A stretch of 64,000 nucleotides of DNA from Candidatus Latescibacterota bacterium (GTDB lineage Bacteria; Latescibacterota; UBA2968; UBA8231). Below the pieces are notes generated by a model. The model worked only from the letters and a program-made list of their open reading frames with translations. It was not told the DNA's origin and did no database searches. Both the position numbers and the translations under genes were made by a program. The stretch is taken from positions 62,001 through 126,000 of the forward strand of contig JAJEGS010000008.1 in NCBI GenBank assembly GCA_022819745.1, written 5' to 3'. Positions 43,703 to 53,800 of this stretch are shown here, in pieces (the stretch's first letter is position 1; each line of letters opens with the position of its first letter).

Positions 43703-45166
43703 CTACCCAACGCTGCCCTCCAAGCTAATCCCGAGCAGCTTTTGCGCTTCGACGGCGAATTCCATCGGCAGCTCGGCGAGGACTTCCTTGCAGAAGCCGT
43801 TGACGATCATGGAGATGGCGTCTTCAGTGGAAATCCCGCGCTGGTTGCAGTAGAAAATTTGGTCTTCGCCGATCTTGGAGGTGGACGCCTCGTGCTCGAC
43901 GTGGGCGGTGGGATTGCGGACTTCGATGTAGGGAAAGGTGTGCGCGCCGCATTGGTCGCCGATGAGCATGGAATCGCACTGGGTGAAGTTGCGAGCACCG
44001 GTCGCGTTTTTGAGCACCTGCACCTTGCCGCGATAGGTGTTTTGGCCGCGCTGGGCCGAAATGCCCTTGGAGACAATGGTGCTGCGGGTGTTTTTGCCGA
44101 TGTGGTGCATCTTGGTGCCCGTGTCGGCCTGCTGCCGCTTGGAGGTGACGGCCACCGAGTAAAATTCGCCAACCGAGTGATCGCCCTGTAGGATGCAGCT
44201 AGGGTACTTCCAAGTGATGGCCGAGCCAGTCTCGACTTGGGTCCACGAAATCTTGGAGCGGTCGCCGCGACACGCGCCCCGTTTGGTGACGAAGTTGTAG
44301 ATCCCGCCTTTGCCGTTTTCGTCGCCGGGATACCAGTTCTGCACGGTGGAGTACTTGATCTGCGCATCGCCGAGGGCTACGAGTTCGACGACGGCTGCGT
44401 GGAGCTGGTTTTCGTCGCGCATGGGCGCCGTACAGCCCTCTAAGTATGACACATACGACCCCTCGTCGGCGATGACCAAGGTGCGTTCAAACTGACCCGT
44501 GTTCGCCGCGTTGATGCGGAAGTACGTCGATAGCTCCATGGGGCAGCGCACGCCCGGCGGCACGTACACGAAGGAGCCGTCGGTAAAGACCGCGGAGTTG
44601 AGGGTGGCAAAGAAATTGTCGGTATAGGGCACGACCGAGCCGAGGTACTTTCGCACGAGCTCGGGGTGATTGTGGATGGCTTCGGACATGGAGCAGAAGA
44701 CGATGCCCAACTCGGCCAGCTTGTCCTTGAACGTAGTGGCCACGGAGACACTGTCGAAGACGGCATCTACAGCCACGCCGGCGAGCATCTTCTGCTCTTC
44801 GAGCGGGATGCCGAGCTTCTGGTAGGTGGCCAGAATTTCGGGATCGACCTCGTCGAGGCTGTCGAGCTGTTTTTGCTTGGGGGCCGAGTAGTACACGATG
44901 TCTTGGTAGTTGATGTTGGGATAGTGGACCATGGCCCAGCGCTGGCTCTGTTTGCGGCGCGTTGGATCTTCCATGGTGAGCCAGCGGCGATAGGCTTTGA
45001 GCCGCCAGTCAAGCATGAACTCAGGCTCGTCCTTTTTGGCGGAGATGAAGCGGATGATCTCTTCGTTGAGGCCGGGTGGGGCCGAGTCGGCCTCAATGTC
45101 GGTGACGAATCCCCACTCGTAATCGCGGTTGGCAAATTGCTCTAGGGTTTGGGTGCTTTCACTCAT
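43703..45166 (-). CDS. sufB: SufB, core scaffold of the SufBCD complex
   Basis: I choose ATG 45166 (487 residues), which follows an AAGGAG site and gives the normal SufB start; the open frame continues 62 codons upstream into non-homologous, promoter-like sequence. Family segments include [67 protein letters not shown] and [19 protein letters not shown]. The C-terminal [20 protein letters not shown] matches the SufB/SufD family end. It builds [4Fe-4S] clusters with SufC and SufD. It is the first gene of the suf operon. Confidence 0.96.
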   Translation of the reverse strand: MSESTQTLEQFANRDYEWGFVTDIEADSAPPGLNEEIIRFISAKKDEPEFMLDWRLKAYRRWLTMEDPTRRKQSQRWAMVHYPNINYQDIVYYSAPKQKQLDSLDEVDPEILATYQKLGIPLEEQKMLAGVAVDAVFDSVSVATTFKDKLAELGIVFCSMSEAIHNHPELVRKYLGSVVPYTDNFFATLNSAVFTDGSFVYVPPGVRCPMELSTYFRINAANTGQFERTLVIADEGSYVSYLEGCTAPMRDENQLHAAVVELVALGDAQIKYSTVQNWYPGDENGKGGIYNFVTKRGACRGDRSKISWTQVETGSAITWKYPSCILQGDHSVGEFYSVAVTSKRQQADTGTKMHHIGKNTRSTIVSKGISAQRGQNTYRGKVQVLKNATGARNFTQCDSMLIGDQCGAHTFPYIEVRNPTAHVEHEASTSKIGEDQIFYCNQRGISTEDAISMIVNGFCKEVLAELPMEFAVEAQKLLGISLEGSVG

Positions 45167-45200
45167 GTTGGCTCCTTGTGTATCTAGGCGAAGTCTCAAG

Positions 45201-45228
45201 AACTTAGGAATCTGTACAAAAAAGTCAA
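45201..45228 (-). promoter_or_regulatory. possible sigma-70-type promoter and Rrf2 operator of the suf operon
   Basis: On the minus strand TTGACT (45228-45223) is a good -35 box, followed after 16 bp by TAAGTT (45206-45201) as a weak -10. An AACTTGACT...TAAGTTCTTGA pattern makes a loose inverted repeat around it, which could be the target of the Rrf2 regulator at the end of the operon. The assignment rests on position in the 82-bp gap before sufB. Confidence 0.35.
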
Positions 45229-45248
45229 GTTTCAGGGAGGGACGGCGG

Positions 45249-46148
45249 CTAACCCATTTTTTTGCGCTGCGCCAAGTAGCGCGATAGGGCCACGTCAAAG
45301 GGGGTCGCCGTGTCGAGCAGGGCGTAGTCGATGCCGGCCTCGGCGCACCCAAGCCGATAGGTCTGGATCAGCTCGTCCATCAGCGCGCGGTATTCGTGTT
45401 GGATGTGCCAGGGCTGGGTGGTGAGGGTTTGGTCTGGGTCTTCGAGGTCGTAGAAGCGGGTCTGGTCGCGGAAGGCGAGGTCGCGCTCGCGGGGGTCGAG
45501 CAGGTGGAAGACGATCACTTCGTGCCGCAGGTGGCGGAAGTGGCGCAGCCCTTCGAGGACTTGGTCGGGTGCGTCGAGCAGGTCGGAGAGCACGATGACG
45601 AGGCCGCGGCGGCGGATGCGCTCGGCGAGGTCGTGGAAGGCCGGGGCCATGCTCGTCTCGTTGTGCGGTCGCGCTTGGTCGATGGTCTTGAGGAGTACTT
45701 GGAGGTGGCTTTGCACTGAGCGCGGCGGCACGTACGCCTCGGTTTGATGGTGGTAGAGCAACAGGCCGACCGCGTCGCGCTGCTTGAGCATGAGGTACGA
45801 CAGTGCGGCCGCCAAAGAGACGGCGTAGCGAAATTTGCTCAGCGGCGCGCCAGCCGCAAAGTCCATGGAGCCGGACACGTCGAGCAGCAGATAGGCTTTG
45901 AGGTTGGTTTCCTCTTCGTACTGTTTGACGTACAGACGGTCGGACTTGGCGTATGCCTTCCAATCGAGGTCGCGCAGGGGGTCGCCCGGCATATAGGGAC
46001 GGTGCTCGGAGAATTCGACCGAGAAGCCGTGGTACGGGCTGCGGTGCAGGCCGGTGATAAAGCCTTCGACCACGAGGCGCGCAATCAGGTCGAGGCGCGA
46101 GAGGCGCGAGATGGTTTCCGGGTGGAGGTAGGAGGCGGCTTCGCTCAC
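45249..46148 (-). CDS. DUF58 / von Willebrand A-like protein, MoxR partner
   Basis: A 299-residue DUF58 protein. The signature [20 protein letters not shown] (50-69) and the vWA metal site DVSGS (90-94) are seen. It begins at GTG 46148, one base after the moxR stop, so the two are translated together; MoxR ATPases are thought to act as chaperones for DUF58/vWA partners. This copy lacks the N-terminal TM segments of longer DUF58 proteins. It is the last gene of the DUF4175-TPR-AsnB-MoxR cluster, immediately upstream of the suf operon. Confidence 0.92.
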   Translation of the reverse strand: MSEAASYLHPETISRLSRLDLIARLVVEGFITGLHRSPYHGFSVEFSEHRPYMPGDPLRDLDWKAYAKSDRLYVKQYEEETNLKAYLLLDVSGSMDFAAGAPLSKFRYAVSLAAALSYLMLKQRDAVGLLLYHHQTEAYVPPRSVQSHLQVLLKTIDQARPHNETSMAPAFHDLAERIRRRGLVIVLSDLLDAPDQVLEGLRHFRHLRHEVIVFHLLDPRERDLAFRDQTRFYDLEDPDQTLTTQPWHIQHEYRALMDELIQTYRLGCAEAGIDYALLDTATPFDVALSRYLAQRKKMG

Positions 46149-46149
46149 G

Positions 46150-47139
46150 CTAGGATTCTGGCTCCACGTCGGCGAGCAAGCGTTCGATTAGGCCGACCGC
46201 GCTGATGTTTTGCGCTTCGGCGTGAAAGTTGACGACCATGCGGTGGCGCATCACTGGCAGGGCCACAGCGCGGATGTCCTCGATGGCGACTGAATGCCGA
46301 CCGGCGAGGATGGCCCGCGCCTTGGCCGCTAAGACCAAGTACTGGGAGGCGCGCGGCCCAGCACCCCAACTGACCATTTCGCGGATGTAATCCGGTGCTT
46401 GGGCGTCCCCGGGTCGGGAGGAGCGCACCAGCGAGACGGCGTAGCGGACGCAGTGATCGGCTACGGGCACCCGGCGCACGAGCTGTTGTAGTTCGACGAT
46501 TTGCTCGGCATCGACGACTTGGCTGACAGTGGCTTGGGCGACGCTGGTGGTGGCGCGGACGATGTCCTCTTCCTCGCGGTCGCTGGGATAGTCGATCCAC
46601 AGTTCGAAGATGAAGCGGTCGAGCTGGGCTTCGGGCAGGGGATAGGTCCCCTCCTGCTCGATGGGGTTTTGGGTGGCGAGCACGAAAAATGGCTCGCTGA
46701 GCTGCATGGTCTCGCCAGCCGCGGTGACCGCGTGTTCCTGCATGGCTTGGAGCAGGGCCGCTTGAGTCTTGGGAGGCGTGCGGTTGATTTCGTCGGCGAG
46801 GATGACGTTGGCGAACAGGGGCCCGCGGATGAAGCGAAATGCCTTGCGGCCAGTGTCGATGTCCTCTTCGAGCACTTCAGTGCCGGTGATGTCCGAGGGC
46901 ATCAGATCCGGGGTGAATTGGATGCGGCCGAAGGAAAGATCGAGCGTGCGGGCGAGAGTTTGGATGAGTGTAGTTTTGGCCAAGCCAGGTACGCCTACCA
47001 GCAGGCAATGCCCACCGGCGAGCAAGGCTATGAGCAGTTCCTCAATGATCTGCTTCTGGCCGATGATGACTTGGCCGATCTCGCCGTAGATGCGATCCCT
47101 GATTTGGCCGAGCTGAGCTACGGCCTCGGTGTCTGACAT
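46150..47139 (-). CDS. MoxR-family AAA+ ATPase
   Basis: A 329-residue AAA+ chaperone-like ATPase. I choose ATG 47139, which follows an AAAGGAAG site; the open frame extends 59 codons further upstream, into the end of the PhyH-HEAT gene, without family similarity. Walker A is GVPGLAKTTL near residue 50, Walker B VILADEINRTPP near 113, and the MoxR motif LATQNPIEQEGTYPLPEAQ near 155. The C-terminal lid contains SWGAGPRASQYLVLAAKA, typical of MoxR. With the adjoining DUF58 protein it should remodel or mature envelope proteins. Confidence 0.95.
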   Translation of the reverse strand: MSDTEAVAQLGQIRDRIYGEIGQVIIGQKQIIEELLIALLAGGHCLLVGVPGLAKTTLIQTLARTLDLSFGRIQFTPDLMPSDITGTEVLEEDIDTGRKAFRFIRGPLFANVILADEINRTPPKTQAALLQAMQEHAVTAAGETMQLSEPFFVLATQNPIEQEGTYPLPEAQLDRFIFELWIDYPSDREEEDIVRATTSVAQATVSQVVDAEQIVELQQLVRRVPVADHCVRYAVSLVRSSRPGDAQAPDYIREMVSWGAGPRASQYLVLAAKARAILAGRHSVAIEDIRAVALPVMRHRMVVNFHAEAQNISAVGLIERLLADVEPES

Positions 47140-47227
47140 GTACTTCCTTTCAGGAGAATGGGTTGGTGAATCGACAAAAAGTATGAGCGGAAGGGCGGCT
47201 TGGCCAGATTGCACGGCTTTTGGGGCT

Positions 47228-48670
47228 TCAGTAGATGTTGTCTTTTGTCGTAGTGGAGCACCAGCGCGATTTGGAAAGTGAGCGGAGCAAAATATCCCGT
47301 GCGTCGGGCGTGCCAATTTGTTTTAACCCATAAGCGGCGTAAAATCGGTTGTAGCGGTTCTCGTCCTCAAGCATCTCAGCCAATGTCTCAATCGCCACAC
47401 AGCTCGCTGCGCCGGACTTGGCCAGGGTTAGCGCGGCGTTGCGGCGCACGCGGTAGTCCTCATCGCCGAGTGCTGCTGTCAGGTTGGCAATCAGCTCAGC
47501 AGAAAAAGCGCCGATTGCGCTCAAAGTCTCAATCGCATTGCGGCGCACCCACCAGTGGGGATCGCTCATCGCCGTTCTCAGGGCGGGTTCTGCCTCCATT
47601 GCGCTCGCGCCCAAGCGTCCCAACACGTGGGCGGCGACCGCCCGCACCCACCAGTGCTCATCGGACAACATCTCCGCCAAAGCCCCTGCGGCTGGTGCGC
47701 CTATGGATGCCAAGGCCAGCGCCGCACAACCGCTCGTGGGATTTGTTCCGTGGGCATTATCCGGTGTCTTGGCCTCGGTCTCGTCGATTGTGGCCAGTGC
47801 TTCCTCCCGCATGGCGGCGACGAGTTCGGGCACGGCCGGCGCGCCAAACTTGGCCAGCCCATACGCCGCATCCAACCGCTCGCCCTCTGATCCGCGCTTT
47901 AAGACCGAGAGCAAGTCTTTCATATTGCCATTTGCAGGCCGCTGTTTTTTTGCGGGTTCCCCGCACAACCAGTGCCAGACATCTCGCGATAGGGCCGGAT
48001 GCCGATCCTCAATGCCGGGCGACCACGCACGGCTTTGATGATCCCAAGTCGGTTGCTCTGGCTCCTGCGTACGGGCAAACTGAAATTTCAACATATACCG
48101 ATCTTTGCTACTGACATTCTCTGTTGCGCGATGCCAAGAATCAAAGTGAATGAGCGCCACCGTCCCCGCCGGACCGCAAAATTTCTGCTCTTCTTCCCGA
48201 GTTTTTTCGGGATCCACATCGCTAATGGTTTTGTACATCTGCATCCCGGGCAACACCCCCGACGGCCCCATATCCTCGGTCGTGTCTTGGGGAAAATAAA
48301 AAGCGAGCACCCAGTAAAATCTCGGATGCCGCAAATTGTGATCGTACACATAACAATCCTTGTGCCATTGCTGTCCTCGTCGCCCGGGTGGATTCAAGTG
48401 GCAATGGCGATGGGGGTTCAAAATGTAATCTGGTCCCAATAGACTCGTCAGGGCACCCTTCACCTTGGGGTGTTCAAACACGCGCCCGATCAGCGGAACC
48501 CGAGGCAAAATGTTATTTCCGGGATTGCCTTCTGCCGCAAAAACCGCCTCGATCTGCTCGCGAATACTGGCGTGAAATGAGGGTGGATAATCCGCCTGCA
48601 CAGTCAGACATCCATCGACGATAAACCGCTGCACTTCTTCGTCGCTTAACAACCGAATTGAATCCGCCAT
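47228..48670 (-). CDS. fusion of PhyH-like dioxygenase with HEAT repeats
   Basis: A 480-residue two-domain protein. Residues 1-215 are a phytanoyl-CoA dioxygenase-like domain with iron ligands His103 and Asp105 in QQWHKDCYVYD and distal His180 plus Arg191 in FDSWHRATENVSSKDR. Residues ~250-470 are HEAT (PBS-lyase-like) repeats, at least five units, clear in SDEHWWVRAVAAHVLGRLGA and SDPHWWVRRNAIETLSAIGA. HEAT repeats bind protein partners, so the oxygenase may act on a protein or be scaffolded by one. It sits between the AsnB-like and moxR genes, breaking a cluster otherwise made of envelope-related genes, on the same strand. Confidence 0.85.
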   Translation of the reverse strand: MADSIRLLSDEEVQRFIVDGCLTVQADYPPSFHASIREQIEAVFAAEGNPGNNILPRVPLIGRVFEHPKVKGALTSLLGPDYILNPHRHCHLNPPGRRGQQWHKDCYVYDHNLRHPRFYWVLAFYFPQDTTEDMGPSGVLPGMQMYKTISDVDPEKTREEEQKFCGPAGTVALIHFDSWHRATENVSSKDRYMLKFQFARTQEPEQPTWDHQSRAWSPGIEDRHPALSRDVWHWLCGEPAKKQRPANGNMKDLLSVLKRGSEGERLDAAYGLAKFGAPAVPELVAAMREEALATIDETEAKTPDNAHGTNPTSGCAALALASIGAPAAGALAEMLSDEHWWVRAVAAHVLGRLGASAMEAEPALRTAMSDPHWWVRRNAIETLSAIGAFSAELIANLTAALGDEDYRVRRNAALTLAKSGAASCVAIETLAEMLEDENRYNRFYAAYGLKQIGTPDARDILLRSLSKSRWCSTTTKDNIY

Positions 48671-48721
48671 GAGGAACTCCTCCGCTAAATAAGGTCGTCT
48701 TTGCAGGGTCCATTCAAATAC

Positions 48722-49981
48722 TCAGGTCTTGCGCTCTTTTTTCTTGGCCGCCGGGAAGAGCACGTTGTTCAGAATCAGCCGATAACCGGGCGAATTGGGG
48801 TGCAGGGTGAGATTGGTCGGCGGGTCGTGGACGTGGTGCCGGTGGTCTTCTGGGTCGTGGCCGGCGTAAAAGGTGAAGGTGCCTTTGCCGACGCGGCCGT
48901 GGATGTATTTGACACTGTCGGTGCCCTCTTCTTGGCCGAGGAGGATGACCGAGTCCTTGATCAGCGACTGGCGGAAGGCCGTAGTCTGGCCGAGGAAGCC
49001 ATCGACGATGTTGGTGTGGCATTGGGTGAGCATCGTCGGCACGGGGTCGTATTTAGCAGAGAACTCGAATAGCGTGAAATACTCGGCCTCGGCCGTGCGG
49101 ATCCGGCGCATGTCGTCCGGCGTGGTGTCGATGTTGGAGAATTCGTACACGAGCGGGTTGGTTTCGAGGACGAAGTTTTCAAAGGCCACGGTGCGACTGA
49201 AGTCGAGCTGGGCTTGGGCGTTGGGGTCGGCTGGGTCGCCGTCGAAGACCGCGTGGCATATATCCACGTTGAGCGCAGCGAGGGCGATGTCAAAGGTGTC
49301 GGTGGCCGAGCACATGGCGAAGAGGAAGCCGCCCGCGGCCATGTACTCGTAGATTTTGACGACTACGGCCTTCTTTTGCGCGGAGACCTTGGCGTAGCCG
49401 AGGCGGCGCGCCATCTGCTCGTACGAGACTTGTTGTTCGCGGTACCAAGCCTGATTGCTGTACGAGCCATAGAACTTGCCGTACTGGCCAGTGAAATCCT
49501 CGTGGTGTAGGTGCAGCCAATCGTAGTCGTCGAGCGCGCCTTGGAGCACTTCGTCGTCCCAGATTTTTTCGTAGGAGATTTGGGCGTATTCCAGCGCGAG
49601 GGTCACCGCGTCGTCCCAAGGCTGTTTGTTGGGCGGCGTGTACACGGCGATCTTCGGCACCTTCTCCAAGCGCACGACTTCCATATTGGACGCGTCGATC
49701 TCCGCGTAGATCTGGGCGACTTGGGCCTCGGAGATGTGCTCGGTACTGACGCCGCGCAGGATGGCTTCGCTGGCGATGAGGGCGTGTGCTTCGACGAGGA
49801 ACGAGCCGCCGCGATAGTTGAGCAGCCACTCGACCGGAATGCCGCGCTCCAAGGTCCAGAAAGCGAGGCCGTAGGCCCGGAGATGATCGCGCTGGGAGGT
49901 GTCCATGGGCACGAGGATCTGCTCGGCGCGAGCCGGAAGAAGGGTGAGAGTGCAAAGGGCTAGGGCAAAGAGGATGGGCAT
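48722..49981 (-). CDS. secreted 'asparagine synthetase B'-like conserved protein of the FCB group
   Basis: A 420-residue protein beginning at ATG 49981 with a signal peptide (MPILFALALCTLTLLPARA). It closely matches my memory of a Bacteroidota family labelled asparagine synthetase B, from ILVPMDTSQRDHLRAYGLAF and VEWLLNYRGGSF through LHLHHEDFTGQYGKFY, EFSAKYDPVPTMLTQ, and NLTLHPNSPGYRLILNNVLF with a Lys-rich end. The name is doubtful: it is exported and lacks the glutaminase and ATP pyrophosphatase motifs of AsnB. HDPEDHRHHVHDPP is a His-rich stretch that could bind metal. It lies 4 bp from the TPR gene upstream. True function unknown; it is a strong taxonomic marker. Confidence 0.85.
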   Translation of the reverse strand: MPILFALALCTLTLLPARAEQILVPMDTSQRDHLRAYGLAFWTLERGIPVEWLLNYRGGSFLVEAHALIASEAILRGVSTEHISEAQVAQIYAEIDASNMEVVRLEKVPKIAVYTPPNKQPWDDAVTLALEYAQISYEKIWDDEVLQGALDDYDWLHLHHEDFTGQYGKFYGSYSNQAWYREQQVSYEQMARRLGYAKVSAQKKAVVVKIYEYMAAGGFLFAMCSATDTFDIALAALNVDICHAVFDGDPADPNAQAQLDFSRTVAFENFVLETNPLVYEFSNIDTTPDDMRRIRTAEAEYFTLFEFSAKYDPVPTMLTQCHTNIVDGFLGQTTAFRQSLIKDSVILLGQEEGTDSVKYIHGRVGKGTFTFYAGHDPEDHRHHVHDPPTNLTLHPNSPGYRLILNNVLFPAAKKKERKT

Positions 49982-49985
49982 GAGG

Positions 49986-50843
49986 TCAGCCGCTTTCGCG
50001 TAGGTGGCGGAGCCGCTCGATGTGCAGGCGCGCCTCTGGGGCACGGGCATCGTGTGGGTGCTGGAGGAGCGCGGTCTCGTAGGTTTTGAGGGCTTGCTCA
50101 ATCGCGCCTTGGCGCTCGTAGAGCGCGGCTAGGCCAAGATGAGCGGCGACGATGTGCTCGCCTTGGGGGAAGTGAGCGATTTGGCGCTGGTACAGGGCCA
50201 TAGCCTCGTCGAGATGCTCTTGTTGGGCGTGCAGTTCGGCGCGGAGGAGCAAACTCCATTCGGCAAGGCCCGGGTCGGCACCCTCTTCGAGAGCAGCCCA
50301 ATGCGCATCGGCTGCTTCGCTCTGTCCTTGGCGTTCTAAGAGCTGAGCGCGGCTGAGATCGGCGAGGCCAGCGGACGCGGCGTACTCTTCGCAGACGGCT
50401 AGCAGGGCGAGGACATCGTTGGCGAGGACATGGCTTGGGTCGGTTGCGGCTAGTTCGGCCAAAACGGCTGTCGCCGCGGCAAAGTCGCCGCGGAAGTAGA
50501 GCAACTCGGCGCGGTGATAGCGCGCCGAGTACGCAGCCGGACCGCCGCGCTTTTCCAAGGCCGTCCACAAGCTATCTGCGCGATCTAGGTCACCGAGGCG
50601 CAAGTTACACTCGGCGAACAGCAGCCGGGCTGGCTCGGTCCACGGGCCTCGCTGTGGGGCTTCGACTACTGCTTGTAAAGAGGTGCAAGCCGCCTGTGCG
50701 TCGTGTTCTAGCAATAGGCGCGCTTGCTCGACGGCTCGACTGAGCTCGCCGTGCAGGTCGGCGGTCGCAGCAGCCGTGCTCGACGGCTCGACTGAGCTCG
50801 CCGAAGTCAGGCCGAGCACGCAGATGAGGACGGGTATTTTCAT
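49986..50843 (-). CDS. secreted TPR-repeat protein
   Basis: A 285-residue protein. ATG 50843 overlaps the DUF4175 stop by 4 bp (ATGA) and starts a signal peptide (MKIPVLICVLGLTSAS). From about residue 30 onward it is helical TPR-like repeat, clearest at the C-terminus (HIVAAHLGLAALYERQGAIE then ALKTYETALLQHPHDARAPE). A 26-bp sequence occurs twice near the start and is read in different frames, giving SSVEPSS and GELSRAVEQ. It probably assembles a periplasmic complex with the DUF4175 and AsnB-like products. Confidence 0.85.
   Translation of the reverse strand: MKIPVLICVLGLTSASSVEPSSTAAATADLHGELSRAVEQARLLLEHDAQAACTSLQAVVEAPQRGPWTEPARLLFAECNLRLGDLDRADSLWTALEKRGGPAAYSARYHRAELLYFRGDFAAATAVLAELAATDPSHVLANDVLALLAVCEEYAASAGLADLSRAQLLERQGQSEAADAHWAALEEGADPGLAEWSLLLRAELHAQQEHLDEAMALYQRQIAHFPQGEHIVAAHLGLAALYERQGAIEQALKTYETALLQHPHDARAPEARLHIERLRHLRESG
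50726..50803. repeat. two copies of a 26-bp sequence, 52 bp apart
   Basis: GCTCGACGGCTCGACTGAGC followed by TCGCCG occurs at 50726-50751 and 50778-50803 without mismatch. Both lie in the 5' part of the TPR gene. Because the spacing is not a multiple of three the copies encode different peptides. The core CGACTGAGCTCGCCG recurs at 52792-52809. Confidence 0.85.
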
Positions 50844-53800
50844 GGGGCTTCGCGCGCTTGCAGGTCTTGGTAGATTTGGTCGTAGTAGCGCCGGAGCAAG
50901 GCGCGGTACTCCTCGGGATAAGGACCGGCAAGCGCTTGGCGCAGAGCCTCGCGCCACAGGTCGGGCGTCTGCCCGCGATCGGCGGGCAGGGTGGTCGGGC
51001 CGGCGTAGGGCTGGTCGGTGGCCGTGATGCTGCGCCGCTTTTCGTCAAAGCCGCGGCTGTGGATGGAGCGGCTGGCGTCGAGCATGCGCTGGTAGATGCG
51101 CTCCTGATTTTGCCGCGTGCGCTGAGTGAGCCGCCCGCGCTGCAAGTCGGCGAGCACGTCCCGCATCTCGTCCTGGATGGCCTGCACGCGCTGTTGCGCC
51201 CCTCGATGCCCGCGCAGCGAGCGGGCGATCTCGTCGAGCGCCCGCATGAGGCCCTGCTGTTGGGCGCTGAGGCGCGCTACTTGCCGCTGGAGTGCCGGCC
51301 CCGGCATCTGGCCCATGGCCTGCTCGGAGGCTTGATTGAGTTGGCTTTGCTGCTCGGAGAGGCCGAGTAGCTGCTGCATGGCCTCGGCAAAGGCCGAAGG
51401 GGTCTGCGCCTTGGCGAGGTTGTCGAGACTCTCGCGCAGGAGGAGCACGGTTTCATTGATATAGCGCATGGCCTTGCGCTGGAAATGGCGCGCTCCTTGC
51501 ACGTCGCGCTGGCCGAGGCGCTGGGCTGCGTGCTGCATATCGCGCAGAGCGTAGCCGACGGTTGCGCGTAAATCGGGAGCGAGGGCCAAGGTGCGCCGGC
51601 CCACGGCGGCGATGCGCTCCACGACCTGACTAGTGCCTTGCATAAGCGCGAACTGGTCTTGGGCGCGGGCGTCGGCGAATAGGCTCTCTTGGCGTTGGGA
51701 TAGTTGGACGAGGGCGCGCATGGCGCGACGCAACTCGCGGCTGAGTTGATCCTTTTCTGCTGCGCGGTATTCGTCTTGCATCTGCTGCAAGTCCTCGGCT
51801 AGCGCGTCGAGGTCTGCGGCTAGGGCCTGTCCGGTCTGCTGGGCCTCACCTGGGGATTTGGCTCGCATCTGGCGCACCATCTGGCGCATTCGCTCGGAGA
51901 GGGCCTTGTTCTCTACGTCCTCGGCGCGGTGCGCTAGCTGTTCCGAGAGCGCGGGATTTTGCTCGGCTGTGGAATCGCTCAGTTCCTGTAGCTGCTCGGC
52001 GAGTCGCTCGGTGTCGCGCTGCAAACTGCCCTCCTGTAGCTGCTGGCGCAGGCCGCTTTGGCCGTCCGCCAGCTCGCGGTTGATTTGGCTCTGGCGGCGG
52101 GCTAGTTCCGCAGCTTGCTCGACGATGGCGCGAAGCTGCTGCTCGGTCCGCACCTGTTCGAGCAGGGCAATGGTGCGGTCGAGCCGTTGCTGGAAGGCTT
52201 GCTGGTCTTCGTTAAAGCGCTTGAGGGCTTCGGCGAGGACTCGGGGGTCTGGGTTACTGGCGGCTTTTTGTAAGTCGGCGAGGGCCTGCTGCATTTCAGG
52301 GGTGGCGATGTCGCCCATGAGTTCGCGGATGTGGTCGAGCTTGTCGAGCAGCTCTTCGCTACCCGTGCCCTCGTCCTGCATGGAGTCAATGGTTTTCTCC
52401 AATTCAGCCGCGAGTTCTTCTACGGCGCGGGCGCGTTCGGCTTCGGCCGCAAGCGTTGATTCGAGTTCCTTCTTTTGCTCCCAGCTCAGTTCCTCGCTTT
52501 TGAGCAGTTCGCGGCGCACCCGCTCGATGTATTCCTGATGAGCCTGTCCTTCAGCCGCGAGTTCATCCAAGGAGGATAGTTGTTCCTCCTGGGCTTGGTC
52601 GGCTTCTGAGTAGAGTTCGTACAGGGAGGGAAAGCGCAGCACGTACTGGCGGCTCTGACCCTTTTGCGGTCCGGACACTTGGTTGTTGTCGAGGGCTTCT
52701 AGGTGGTAGTAGATGCGGTCTTCGGGTAAAAGGTTGGCGGCTGAGAGATCCCAGATGTAGCTGATGAGTACCTCGCGCTGGGGCTTCGACGACTCGACTG
52801 AGCTCGCCGAAGTCCTGAGCTCAGCCGAAGGATTGATGGGCAAAGCTCGGCGCTGTTCGGAGCCGTTGTTGACTCGATAGACCAAGGCGATTTCCTCGAC
52901 GGAAAAATCGTCGCTGGCCTCGGCCTTGAGCAGCACCTTGAGGGACTCGGGCAGGTCGCTATCGCGGCCGGGATCGACGATGGCGACTTCCGGCTTCTGG
53001 TCTTCGCGCACTTGGATGGCGTAGCGGATGGGATCGCGGTTGGTCGCGCCCTTGCGATCGACGAGGGTGATGTGATACGCACCCGGGCGGTCGATTTGGA
53101 AGGCGACGCGGGCGGTCGCGCCGTCGAGCTGGGCGGCGATCGACAAGGTATCGTCGAGGACCAAGGTGGCCTTGGACAGGGGTTTGTTGGCCGCGATTTC
53201 GAGGGCGACGCGGGTGCCGGGCAGCCCTTGGATGTCGCCGCCTTCTTCTTCAATGCGGTCGGGTAGCTGGCTGTAAGCCGGGTACTGGTAGTGCAGGCGC
53301 AAGCGCTTGACGGCTGGAGGGTCGATGACGCGCACCTCGTATTCGGGCGAGCGATCGTCGCCGACTGCGATGGCGTAGCGGAAGGATCGCTGGACTTGGG
53401 GAAAGGTGTAGGCGACGGAGTCGGCGCGATCAACTACGAGTTCTTCGGTCTGGTAGGGTGCTTCTGCGCTTGGTCGGCGTTCGATGCGCGCGCGGCGCGG
53501 CTTGTCGCCGGCAAAATGCACTTGTAGGGTGGCGTCGTCGCCCTTGATGATTTCGAGGTTGCCGGGTTGGACGGTGATTAGGGTGCGCGGCGGCCTCTCG
53601 TACGCGGTGAGCGGATGGGCACAGCGCTGGGCGGCTTGGACGAGGTCGTTGCCAAACAGCGCGCCGCAAAGAAGCACGACAGCCGCTGCGCCGCCGAGCA
53701 GGCGCAAGTAGGCGTAGAGCGGCCGACGGTCGAGGATTTGGGCCGGATTGGCGGTGCGTAAGAGCGCGGTGGCCCGCTCGCGCACAGCCGCAAGCAGCGC

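Noticed and set aside
45167..45352. 62-codon N-terminal extension of SufB
   Set aside because: It lacks family similarity, overlaps the end of the DUF58 gene and the probable promoter, and ATG 45166 has a good ribosome site.
47140..47316. 59-codon N-terminal extension of the MoxR ATPase
   Set aside because: It overlaps the end of the PhyH-HEAT gene and lacks MoxR similarity; ATG 47139 has AAAGGAAG upstream.
49290..49955. 221-codon minus-strand frame rich in Arg inside the AsnB-like gene
   Set aside because: It is an alternative frame of the same strand; the AsnB-like frame matches a conserved family along its full length.
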